A DNA stretch of 64,000 bases, from NCBI GenBank assembly GCA_032358165.1, contig JAALGY010000061.1, forward strand, positions 1,736,001 through 1,800,000, in the 5' to 3' direction. A program made the translations under genes and the position numbers. The first letter of the stretch is position 1; every line of letters starts with the position of its first letter. The notes below the pieces were generated by a model. The model did not search any database. It had not been told where the DNA came from and saw nothing but the letters and a program-made list of their open reading frames with translations. Of this stretch, positions 13,158 through 24,041 are shown piece after piece. This stretch comes from Diplosphaera chodatii. Its lineage: Eukaryota; Chlorophyta; Trebouxiophyceae; Prasiolales; Stichococcaceae.

Positions 13158-14696
13158 CAGCGAGGGCACCACCAGCGGCGACTGCTGGCAGCGGCGTGTC
13201 ATGGGGTGCAGCGGCGCAGTGCCTCGCAGCGGCTACTGTGCAGCTGCCGCCGCCGCCACGATGGCCGAGCGCTGCTGCTGTAGCACCAGCAAGACTACGC
13301 AGGAGGACTAGCAGACATGCTGTGGAATACGGCCCTGTGGTACTGCAAGATCAATCAAGAGGACTACGGTACTAGACATGATGTGGACCACGGCCCTGCA
13401 GATATGCAGGCCCGGGGCACTGAACTCTCATTTTGGGCTCCCAAAGCACTGTGACGTCAGATTCTGCTGGTTTTTTTGGAAGCACATCCGTGTCAAACCG
13501 TGAACCATGTAATTATGCCGTGTGAAGGGCAGCTTGTTCTGGGGGCTTGATGCGAACTTGAGCACTTTTGCAGCCTGATTTTGGGTTTAGTTTGGATGTG
13601 CTAGGGTCTCGCTTCATTCGTTGACAAAAGACTGGATGCAAGGTGCAGGTAGGGTTCTGCTGTATAGTCGAGGTCACTACAGGGACGATCGTGATTGGTA
13701 TGCCATTTGGAGGCAACAGGTAGCAGCTAAGTTTGAGAGCTTCAGATGTACTGAGCAGACTACCTCTGTGATAGCAGTGTCTGGTATTCGTCGATGTGAT
13801 TCTTTTTAGTTGGTAAAGGTTGCGACAGTCAGCTGCATCTCTCCCCAGCCGCATATCACACGCTTGAGTGACGACGCCAATGCTGGGCATGACCTGATAT
13901 GGATGACAGCTGAAGCCATGGCGTGTCAAAACAGACGAGTGCATGAACAGGTGAATTAAGGCACCGCCAGTTGGCATCAGCCAGCAATGTTGGAGGACTG
14001 TGCTGAACAGTGCGACGTCAAACAATTCCAATAAATCTATTGCTCTAATACGTGCCGTGCACAGTCTGTCAGCAGCCCTAGAAGTGCGCCCACGAAAAGC
14101 GTATAGTGTGCAGTGCACAGCTGCCTACATTGCCGGCCCAAATGCTGAGAGCCCCTGGCGTCCAGCCATGCCCCTGGTGTCTCATCTGGGCTCAGCTTGC
14201 TGTCAGAGCTCGGATGCAGCGGACAGCCCGTCGGCGGGAGTCAGCGCTGCTGCGGTGCGCGGTGTGATGGAGGTGTGCTCGGGGCCGTGAGCGCCTGTCT
14301 TTCATGCCGCAAGGTGCCCTACAGTGCTGCTGGGCCGTCTGCCGGTGAGCTAGCTGCTGGGCCGTCTGCCGCTTGGCTGCTTGAGTGTGTCCGTTTGCTG
14401 GGGAGGTCACAGCCTGTCTCAGCGGAGCGTCCACTGCCATCGTGTTCTTCATGGGTGCCTCAACTTAAGACCGTATCATTCTTCGCGTCTGAGCCTGCGT
14501 GCAAGATGCAGACGTGTTGGCAAGGATGGCATCGGTCCCATGCATTGCGTGAAAGTGTTGCTGGGAAACCGTAAAGGCACCTCGCGTGGCGCAGGCTAGC
14601 AAGACAAGTTTCCACTCGCATCCCAATGGCTGGGCAGACGTGTCAGATGTGCAGGGCGGGCAGCTCACCATTCATGCCAAGCGGCGCGCTGCCACC
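13158..14696. other. Intergenic between convergent genes A and B
   Basis: Shared 3' flank. Near 13301-13400 a stretch of about 35 nt around aggactagcagacatg is repeated imperfectly. TGTAA lies at 13509-13513, a plausible gene A polyadenylation signal. No gene recognised. Confidence 0.5.
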
Positions 14697-17600
14697 TCAT
14701 TTGAACGCCGCCTCCTGCAGCCAGTTCTCGTTCGCCAGGGACTCCCCGCGCAGCAGCGTGCCCGCGTTGATGGACCCCGACCGTAGCGCATTGGTGAGGA
14801 ACTGCACGTCAGCAGGCGGCTGCCTTGGGTGCATGCTCGGGCAACAGTGTGGCGAAGAAGCTGAGGAACGCTAGCTCCTGAAACCACAAGCCATGTGACC
14901 GCAGACACCTTCATGAAACACTTTACCAGGGTATCCCCTACCCGAATCAGTGTCATGACAGGGGTATAACCGTGAACATCAGAACTACCTGCAGGTCGCC
15001 CCAGTCGAGGCCGCCGATGCTGCGGGTGGCGAGCGGCGCGGACAGCGGCTGCGACAGCAGCGCCGCCGAGATCTCGTGCGCCGCCAGCGGCAGCGCCGCG
15101 GCGGCGGCCGTATCCACCGCCGCCGCCCCCGGCAGCTGCTGCAGCGCCGCCTGCTGCCAGTTGCCCAGCGACAGCGTCGGCGGCAGCGGCTCGGGGGACG
15201 CCGGCCTGCCCGCCGGCGGCGGCGGCTGCTGCAGGGCCGCCGCCTCCTGCTGCTGCTGCTGCCAGGCCGCCGGGTCCGCCGGCGCTCCGGGGGCCCCGAA
15301 GCCGCCCGCGCCCGGGTTCGGGGCGGCGGCAAAGCCGTTGCTCAGCGCGTTCAGCCAGGACCAGCTGGCGGCGGCCGCGGGGCGGGGGCCGCCGGGCGCG
15401 TGGTTGCCGAGCGCGGGCGGCGGCGCGGGTTCCGGGAGAGGCGCCGGCAGCGGGTTAGGCGCCGCCGGCGCGGCCGCCGACACAGCCATGGCGGCGGCGG
15501 GCAGGGGCGCGGAGGCGGGCATCAGCACCCACTGCTGGCCGTGGGGCGCCGGCGGGGGCGGTGACGGCTGTGCCTGCGGCTGCGGCGCCAGCGCCAGCAG
15601 CGGCTCCGACTGCGCGGGCAGCAGGCTGCCTGGATGCTGCATCGGCGCCCAGCCGGAGGTGTCGGACACGCTGGATGGCCTGCAGCACAAGGTCACATGC
15701 TTTGGGGAGGCCTTTGACAAGAAGAGGCCTGTGGCAGTTGCTTCCCAGCGCCCGCTCATACAACATTGTAACCCGCCTCTCCGCAGCTTGGTGTTGCCAC
15801 TGAACATGTGACGGCGCCATGGCTGCGGGGGCAGCGCACCTGTGGAGTGCGGCGGCGGCCTGGAACGGGCTGGCGTACCCGCTGTGCTGCTGGCTGGGGT
15901 CCGTCGTCATGCCCGAGTTCGCGGGCTGGCTGTGCGCCGCGGGCTGGGTGCCGTAGGGCGTCAGGGGCCCGCCCGCTGCGGGGTGGGGCGCCATCGCCAG
16001 CAGCGCCGCCGGCGACAGGCTGACGCTGGCCTCGCTGGGGAGGCGGAAGCAGGGGTGCCGCGGCGAGGCGGGCGGCGGCGGCCCGTCCGGCGGCGCGCTC
16101 TGGCCGCCGCTGTGCTGCGGGCCGGCCGCCGCGCCCGGCGCCAGCACGCCATCCTGCAACACGTTCCACACCAGGCTGTTGAGCACAGAATGCTGTTGAA
16201 CACAGACTGCAGGCCGTTCGCCAGTGGGAGACGCCGCCAGAACACAGTCTTGGGCTTGCGACACGGCCGACAGTGTGCGCTGTGACAGAGCTGGTGTGCC
16301 GCTCAGGCATGCCGGTGCCTGCCGGAGCTGCTGGGTTTGTGGCGACACGGCGGCACCGTTGGCAGCACGCAAGCATGTCCAAAGTCAAGTCAGGTCAAGG
16401 ACAAAGAAGCTGCTGATTCGAGCGATCTGCGGCGCATAGAGCTGCAGCTGCAGCACTGCTGCCGTAGGTCTGACGCCCAGTAAGTCTAGGTCTTTGCCCA
16501 CAATGCATGAATCCAGGGACGAGGTTGCTTAGTCAGCGCTGAGCTGCAGCTGGCGCAGGCTCCAGACCCAACTGCCAGTCACATCGGTGACAACGGAACG
16601 CACCTGCGTCTCGAAGATGGCCTTCACGAAGGCGGAGACCAGCTGGTCGATGGGCAGCCGGGGCGGAGCGGCGGCGCCGGCAGCCTGCCCTGCACCGCCC
16701 GCCTGCGCCGCCGCCGCGTGCCTGCTGGCCGCCGCCGCCTGCTTGATGCTCGCCAGCACCGCCGAGTTCTCCGCCACCGCCCGCAGGCACGCCGCCGCCA
16801 GCTCCGTCTGCTGGTCCGCCGCCGGGCCCGGCGGCAGGGGCGTCGGAGCACTGCACCCCGCAACAGCACCGGTCATTGGTTGTCACATTTCGTCATCGTC
16901 GCACCCCTCCAGCGCGCTCGACAGGTCCCACCAGCAGTCATGATGTGTAAGAGCAGGCGCCAGGGGCAGAAGCACACCTGGGCGGCGGCATCTGCGGGGT
17001 GCCCAGGGGGGAGGGGGTGGCGGGCGCCGCGGGGTTGGGGGCCCGCAGGGGGGAGCACACCACGGGGGTGCCCGGCCGGGAGGGGGTGCCCGGCGACAGC
17101 GCCGGGTCGCTGGCGGCGCGCTCGGCCGCCAGCAGCTGCTGCGCCGCCGCCGCATCCGGCTCGGCAGACGTGGCCCGGCGCGTGCTGCGGCCCTGGTGCA
17201 CGGTGTCACGCGATTAAAGGGGCTGCGTGCAGCTTGATGACACTTTCTCGTGCGTGCTGGCAGCCAGGAGCACTGTGTGGTGCGGACTGGAGCAGTTCTG
17301 CGTGACATCGTGCATGACATCACAGTCATGGTGGCGCACCCCGTCCTTTTGCGTCGCCATGCGCCGCCGCTTGACCGCCTGGCGGGGCGCTGCCAGGCCG
17401 CTCAAACATCCTGCACAAGGCAGTACGGGCGCCTGCCGTCGCTGCCGGCTTTATATGGTAATCGGAGGTTTGGCATCGCGGAAAGGTGGTAGACAGCGCG
17501 TGGGAGTGGCCCCAGTCGGCCTGCTGACTGCACGAATGCTCACCTAGGTGGGGTAGAGACGGGTGCAGCTCCCTGTCGCACTTCGGGCACGACCTGCAGG

Positions 17601-18267
17601 CCCAGGATCCCAACAGCTGATCAGTTCAAGCCTTCGGCTTCGGCTGGTGGAAGGTTTTTGGACACGCAACTGACATGGGCCGTAGCTACGGCGCCGGGCA
17701 CATCGCATCGGTTGCAGTGGGAACACTGCACACCTGAGCTCTGATCCGTGGCCCCCCTGTCCCGCCGACGCCCTGGGCGGCGCCCGGACATGCGCCCGCA
17801 GCTCTAATCCAAAAAACAGGAGGCCGAGTGTTACACAAATGGCGCGCTGGCCTGATCAACTCACACCCGGCAGTGGGTAAGCATGCACTTGCACTGCTCA
17901 GGCGCAGTCTGCATGGCGGACAGGCAGTGGCGAGGCAACCCTACAGGTGGGAGGCGGGGCTGGCAGAATCAAACAATCAGTGAGAGGTTGCGACTGGAGA
18001 ACAACTGAGCTCACTCCATAGCTCCAGGTACTTGCGCTTGCAGCCTGCAGTGGACAGGCAGCCAGTCAGCCGGGCGCCGCGATAATCGCAGCGTGAAGTT
18101 CCTGGTTGCAACCCCGTCTCCAGGTGACAGCCTTCGCACGTAAGTCGCACGCAGCGCCGTCCTTTGCATAGGCAGAGGTACTCGTGACGAAAGCAGGGCC
18201 CACCAGGGAACGGGCAGCGGAAAGGCGCTGCAACTTGCCCCGCATCGCCGGTGGCAGCCGACCCCAT
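14697..18267 (-). CDS. Two-zinc-finger nuclear protein, paralog B
   Basis: Ten exons, from high to low: 18267-18204, 18044-18015, 17803-17734, 17593-17544, 17410-17340, 17192-16978, 16850-16604, 16153-15840, 15679-14989, 14801-14697; 618 residues. Exon lengths 64, 50 and 71 match paralog A exactly, and exons 2 plus 3 total 100 nt in both. Finger I (C18-x4-C-x12-H-x13-H, with YLELWKLRAHVRAPP) and finger II (CPKCDRELHPSLPHLGC) keep A's spacing, followed by LAAPRQAVKRRR. The helical block (QQTELAAACLRAVAENSAVL to FVKAIFETQ) is conserved; the Ala/Pro/Gln tail is not, and the C-terminus ANENWLQEAAFK is unrelated to A's. Nuclear nucleic-acid binding is inferred. Intron 1 is 159 nt and open in frame, so a retained form is conceivable. 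Confidence 0.8.
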
Positions 18268-18927
18268 AGCTGCCCTGCACTTGCCGCCTACTGGGCCCGC
18301 ACGGCCGCCAAATACGGCAACTAGGTTTTGCGCTGGTTTCTTCTTGGATGCACAGCTACAGGCTCCCCTTCGTGGTGCGAGACTCAGCCCGGGTCGGCCC
18401 CGAAGCCAGCTGCGTGCCATCTGGCGACACAAGCGCGTTGTCGTGGTAGGGCTCGTCGCCAGCTGATCAGGGTTTAGGCCGAGCTCAGCATGCGTCATCA
18501 CTGATTACTCATCATGGGAGGATATTTCAAACATGACAACCGATGCAGGAGCGCGGCCTGGTGATGATTATCGCCAGAACTGCACCAGGTCTCAATGTGG
18601 CCAAATGGCCGTGCAGATACCTAATCCAACACCAAATGTGCAGTAGCAGCCATCAACAATCAAGCGCCGCTGGCAGAAGACAAGCTGCCCGATGCATATG
18701 TGATGCCGCAACGGCAGCTGTACGGCGGCAAGAGCAAGATCGATGCTGTTGCAGCAGCTACATAAATGAAACAATCCCTTGCACAGCGCTCGCTGTTGCC
18801 TGCGAGCACTTCTGTCGCTTCGGCCGCTGCGCGAGCGCCACTACAAGGGCATTCTCTTTCTGATCGCTGCAGGGTCGTGGCCTACGCTTTCCACTGCCAT
18901 CGTCGCTCTGCCCCTTCCTGTGGCCAA
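18268..18927. other. Gene B upstream region
   Basis: Presumed 5' flank of paralog B. The frame of exon 1 stays open to about 18501, so a longer N-terminus is possible but was not chosen, because paralog A's first coding exon has exactly the same length when both begin at the chosen ATG. Confidence 0.4.
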
Positions 18928-19113
18928 ATGTGGATCACGCTGTCGCTGCTCGGCGCCGCTCTGCGATGCTGCCATGCCGCATGTCACACCTGCTGCACCG
19001 GCGGCGACGTGATCGAGCCAGCCGGCGCCAGCCACGGCTGCTGCATTCCAGACGGCAGGGTCATCGAGCAGGGGAGGACAGGTCGCTGCAGCTGCAAGGC
19101 TCACGGCCATTGA
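18928..19113 (+). CDS. Possible small cysteine-rich secreted protein (hypothetical)
   Basis: A 61-residue frame starting MWITLSLLGAALRCC, with a short hydrophobic N-terminus that could be a signal peptide or anchor, then clustered cysteines (CCHAACHTCC, GCC, CSC). The frame is open upstream to 18766, so the start is uncertain. It lies between paralogs B and C on the opposite strand and overlaps neither. No family recognised, and chance coding in GC-rich DNA is a serious alternative. Confidence 0.22.
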   Translation: MWITLSLLGAALRCCHAACHTCCTGGDVIEPAGASHGCCIPDGRVIEQGRTGRCSCKAHGH

Positions 19114-19397
19114 TCAGTCCACATGCCTTTCCAGCGTCGCAGAGCGTGCACCTGTTCGGGGTTTCGCACGACGCCGAACAGCGGCTGCCCACCAACGCGC
19201 AGCTCCGACGCCTCGAGCTCCGCTGCCACGGCCTCCGCCACCCGCTGCCAGCCGCAGCCGCCGTCGACGGCGCTGGCCGTGGTGCCGCTGCTGCCGCCAC
19301 TAAAGCTCCCACTGGCCAGCGTGTTGCTGCTGCCGCCGGCGGAGCTGCAAGCCGGGCCCTTCGCCCAGGTCCCCTGCTGCTGCTGCTGCCGCCGCTG
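19114..19397 (-). pseudogene. Coding-like extension beyond the paralog C stop codon
   Basis: After the TAA at 19400-19398 the same frame stays open for about 93 codons to a TGA near 19106. The stop sits inside a Gln tract (CAG CAG TAA CAG), and the downstream stretch has G/C third positions and includes WQRVAEAVAAELEASELRVG and FGVVRNPEQVHALRRWKGM. It reads as former or alternative C-terminal coding sequence cut off by a Gln-to-stop change. A further spliced exon is another explanation. Confidence 0.4.
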
Positions 19398-22163
19398 TTA
19401 CTGCTGCGCCTGCGGCTTGCAGTCTGGTATGCTGCCATCGGCGGAGCTGCTGCCCCACTGCAGCTGCGGCAGCGTTTGATGCCGCTGCTGCGGTGACGAC
19501 ACTGGCGGCGGAGCAGCCGGCTGTGCTGGAGCGCAGACGGCGCCCCGGCCGCTGACCACGCGCCAGGTCAGCGGGCTCGCTGCGGGGTGGCCGTCCCGCT
19601 GCCGCCGCTGCTGCTGCTGCTGCAGCGGCGCCACGTTGGGCACCCAGGTCTGGTGTGCCGCCAAGGCATCCAGCGCTGCAGGGGGGCCGGCGGCCCCGTC
19701 TCCCTGGATGCCCCAGTTGCCCAGCGGCGTGACCGGCCGGACGCTGCAGCAACGACCGCAGGGAATGTCGAGAGATGTCATGTGGCTCACACCCTCCTCA
19801 CTTGATGGCGCAAGAGTATGGTATACAACGGTCACAGTTCGTCAGACAGCACTTCACCCTCGCATGGGTCACAGGCGACAACGATTTTCAAGCAGCCACA
19901 GCGTCAGCTGGCGGCTCCTCACCAGGGGTACGCCGCGTATGGCACAGCGTGCTGGGACGCGGATGCGGGGTGCTGCACGTCCGGGCAAAGAGCTGCGGCA
20001 TGGCTGCCGCTGTCGCCGCTGCTGCCGCTGCAGCCGCTGTGGCTCGGCGTGTGCGCTTCGCTGGCTGCCGGCTTCGCCACCTGCACCGACAGGCCCTGTC
20101 TGTTCGAATCGAACCCAGCCAGTATGCAAGTCTTCGGTGTCAGGATTGGCACTCGTCGCAAGATCTCTCCGAGGCGAGCATGCCATGCAATAAAACGGTA
20201 GCATGCCTGCGCATGCTGCAGCTGTGTATATGCACAACCGCAGTGCCATGGCAACGTAGGTACGGCCCTCCCTGTAGGCATGGGGTCTCCAGGATCAACC
20301 CACCTCGGGCTGCAGGATGGCCTGCACGAAGGCGCTGACATCTGATGGATGACAGACCCCGCGGCGGGCGGCTGTGCTGCGGTGACCGGGGCGGGCGGCA
20401 GGGCAGTAGTGGCTGCTGCGGGCTGGACGGTGGCTGAAGGTGCCGCAGGCGAGCTGCCCTGGCCGGCGGCACAAGCCGCTCGTTTTGCGAGCGGCGCCCG
20501 CTCGCTTGCTGTGCGCTGCAGGTGTCTGCCAACTGCGGCTGCATCGGCTGTGAAGCCCACGACTCATCGTGTTTTGGCGCCTTGCATGTGGATGCCTGCA
20601 CGCGGGCCAGCAGTTCAGACTGTGAGCTCGGCAGCATTCGCCGGCTGCCGCCAGCAGAGCCAGCCTAGCATAGCAAGCTTGCTGCATGGCACCACAGGTG
20701 TGACGTGAGGCACAGTCGCACCTCTTCCTGCATCCGCCGCCGCTTCACAGCCTGCCGCGGAGCGCTGAGCCCCGCCTCGCAGCCTGCAAACAGCAGTGAA
20801 CCATGAGATGTGAGCAGCGGCAGCAGCGGCATGGCTTCTCTCGACATCACGATCTTGTACGCGTCACCGGCGGCAATGGCATCAGGGACACAGAAGCACG
20901 GGCAAATACAGTGCTGATGTTGCAGGTGCCCACCCAGGTGTGCTTGCCCAGGGCTGAGCGTCCGCTGGCATGGGGCAGGCCTGCACCGAACAAAAACCGT
21001 CATCAAACACCGTCCAAAACGACCACCGCAGGCTGTTTCAATTTCACTCATGAACAGCTGCCGCTTTGAGTCTTGCAGCTGTATGAATGTCCAGCTGCAA
21101 CGCCCAGGTGGCCCTCCGCTCTTTCTCACGCCCGTTTGCTCATTCGCTCTTGCTTATTCTTGCTGTCAGACTCCGCACCAGCAGCTCGCACTCGTGGCCG
21201 CCGTGCCCGGCGCCCGGGCGGCAGGGGGCGCGGCAGTGCTGCCGCAGCCGCCACAGCTCCGAATATTTCTGGTGCAGCCTGCGCAGCGAGAGGCGGCAGT
21301 GGTGAGGCCGCCTGCGCACCCGAGCACAGCGAGGAAACTGTGATGCACCTCCGATGCCAGGCACAGCTAGCGACTGCTGGGGTCTCGCTTGCAGCTGCTT
21401 CATGCGAAGTGGCTCAAGATATTTCTGGCGAGTATCAGATGGTGCACACGACAGCCACCCGCGTGTGCCGCAGCCGGCTGAGGGATGCGTGGCACTGGAG
21501 ACACAATGCTGGTCTGCCCATAGCAGAGCTGACTGTCCATCGCAGCGCGCTCTCAGCTGCAGCCCGCTGTGCAGGCTGGGTTCTGAGCACCTGAAAACTG
21601 TCGGGTGTAGTACACCATGTTGAACAGTACCTGCCACCCCCCACAAGCTGCACTGTCTGCCGGCACCGAGTGGAGGCGGCGACGGAGTGCACCCGCTGCA
21701 GCAACAGGTGGTTTGGCTGCATAATGGCTATCTGACAAGCGGACCCGTGCACTGGGTTGCGGTGCCGCTGCACACGGCCGAGGCGGATGCATCCGTATGT
21801 GGCAGTTCCATCACGCATGGCTCCGAAAGCTCCCACAAAGGCTCGCTGTGCATCTCAACCTCCTGTGAGATTTGGTCATATGCCGACTGCAGGCCCCATG
21901 GCGTGTCTGGGGAACGCCAAAGCGTCTGGGGAGCCCGGCTTGGCACCAGAACCGCACAACAATGCGATCAAACAGCCGACGCAACCTGTGAAAGGGCAGA
22001 GGAAGGTTGAACTCTGCCTGGCGGCCTTGGCAGGGGCTCTATCCGCTGCGGCCCTCCACCCGCCGACGCTGGCTGATGACCTTCGCCGGGAAGTGCGATC
22101 TGGCCCCGCTTTGCGGCCACCATGGCTGCAATTCTGGCACCCGCTGCGGGGCACCAGTGCCAT
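19398..22163 (-). CDS. Diverged zinc-finger paralog C, finger I decoded in a shifted frame (possibly decaying)
   Basis: Seven exons, high to low: 22163-21986, 21278-21179, 20980-20934, 20783-20722, 20515-20304, 20099-19923, 19743-19398; 373 residues with consistent phases. Exon 1 ends FLCPFTG, matching the CPYP/CPFPG ends of A and B. Exon 2 is 100 nt, equal to A/B exons 2 plus 3, so an intron has been lost. It contains the homologue of the ELWxLRxH region, but one base is missing near its start and one gained at its end, so finger I is read in a different frame. Finger II has lost its first Cys (APCQRTLSPGQAHLGC). The NLS APRQAVKRRR is intact and in frame. The helix homologue near 20304-20350 is also out of frame. 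The product may be altered or the gene decaying. Confidence 0.5.
21374..21436 (-). pseudogene. Degenerate second copy of the paralog C finger I exon
   Basis: Inside the long first intron of paralog C, on the same strand, RQKYLEPLRMKQLQARPQQ resembles the functional-position HQKYSELWRLRQHCRAPCRP about 150 nt downstream. At DNA level both carry ccagaaatat at the same place. It looks like a tandem exon duplicate that lost its Cys and Trp. No usable splice phase was found. Confidence 0.4.
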
Positions 22164-24041
22164 ATTTCACAGAGCTTCTGAGCCTTGCAAGTGCACTGCC
22201 ACCAAGTTAAGCGAGATAGAGCGCGGACGGATTGCAGGTAGCTGATTGTTGCTTGAGGGACTGATGGCTGCTATTGGCAGTGCACTCAGCCGCACTTGCC
22301 CGGACGGCAGCTCGCCCAGCCCAGTCCTACTGGGCTTGGTTCGGCGTTCTGCGGACCGCTCAGATGCACGGCGCTACAGGAGTTCATCACGGCACATCAA
22401 CACACCTGCAAACGTCGTCTTGCGCCTCTGCAAGCGGCGTTTGCACCGGCAAATCGTTGCCACGACCAGCCTGATGCGATTGATTGAGCCTGCGCTCGCC
22501 GCGGCTGGGGGCGTGGCTTCTCCGGGTTGAGGGGTACAGTGCGGAAGGAAGGTTGCGGGGTGGGGGTCGGCGTCACCCGCTGACGTGACATGACGTGGCG
22601 GCGGCTGGCTGTACTGCAGGCTTCTGTGTTGCAGCAAGCTTCTGCGGAGGAGGCACGCAGGGGCCCAGGAGATGTCAGGGGCCCCGCCCTGTGCGGGTCA
22701 GACTGGCACAGCTCTGCAGCGTCGTCCCTGATGCAAGCCTCAGCCCTGCGCACATGCCCTGCCCAAGTGCCCATGCTGGCGTCGGCAACATGCTGCAACA
22801 GCGTGCATCAGCATGCAGTGGAAGTAAATGCATGACAGATCGCCGTGCAGACGGGACGTTGAAGGGCATGTGTCACATGACAATCCGGCTTGTGACAAGC
22901 ACAAGTAAGCAGAGCAGACATGGCAAGCGGAGCGCTGCCGTCACTGGGAGCAAGCAGGTGTATACAGCGCTGCTGGGTGCACCATGCTCAGTTACCAATC
23001 ATGAAAGGTAGTCTGATATACCGCAGCACCATGTAAACATCAACGATAGCCCCGCCAAGCTGCACAAGCCTTCGTACTCCTGTGTTGTGGGCATGCATTG
23101 TGTACCTCGATTTTGATGAGGACATCATATATGGCCTTGCACCACCTGCTGCTTGTTGGAAAGGCTACCAGGTTGATGCTGGTGATGTGTTGCACATTGC
23201 TGTGCTGCCCTGGCTGGGCTTCTGATACTTCTGCGAGGGGAGAGGCCATTCGGTGTACTGGTCGACACGTGGCGTGCCGCCAGCTGGTAGTTGGCGTACC
23301 GTCGACTGATCAGCGATATTGTCACAGCACAACGCACCCCAAGCCCATAAGCTGCGTTTCACCACTCATCAGGTCTTGCCTTGCGCTCTCACTTTGTCGT
23401 GTCCTGAGTAGCTCCTATCCAAGTCCAGCTACAAGCACCCGCCGCTGTTGGACCCGCGGTGGCCCTGCTGACCCACGCCGTCACCGACCCACCCCGCCCG
23501 GCAGGTGCAGCGGCTCACTGTCTCACCGCCGAGGCTAGAGCCTTCATTGTGCAATTGAAGATATCCATGGGTGTCGGCAAGCGGCGTCAGGGGATGCAGT
23601 CTGTCGCTGTTTAGCAGCCGGACCCTGGCTGGGGCCGGCCATGTGCAGGTCAAGCGCAACTGCTTGTGCGACGTTAACCGCAGCGCCTCAAGCCTTTTCA
23701 GCACCTCACACAGCATTCGATTGCTGTTGAGATCCCTTCGCTGGCTGATTGCTAGCTGGCATGAGTTTTCCTGCGCCAGCCAGCAACAGATAGTCCGGAG
23801 GGACCAGTTGACTCATCGCCGCCGAGCCACCAACGCGTCCCAGCGCCCATCAGCCCTGCCAGCCTGTACACTTTCGACTTGCGCCTCCACTCGTCTCAGA
23901 ACTTCATTTCCCCCTCGCTGCAGAGCCACCTCTCTACAAGCAGCACAGCACAGCGCGCGCTGTGCATTGGGGCAACACCAGCGGCAGCACTCGGAGTCGG
24001 CCTCAGCTACAGCTGTTTTATATACCTCTATCAGCACAGCC
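22164..24041. other. Intergenic, 1.9 kb, no gene recognised
   Basis: Upstream flank shared by the divergent paralog C and NIDO genes. Several open frames occur, but none has splice-consistent continuation, repeats or motifs I recognise. Confidence 0.4.
24019..24024 (+). promoter_or_regulatory. TATA box close to the NIDO gene start
   Basis: tatata lies only 18 nt before the first ATG (24042) and 33 nt before the second (24057). If functional, transcription would begin near the first ATG, which favours the second Met as the real start. Confidence 0.35.
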
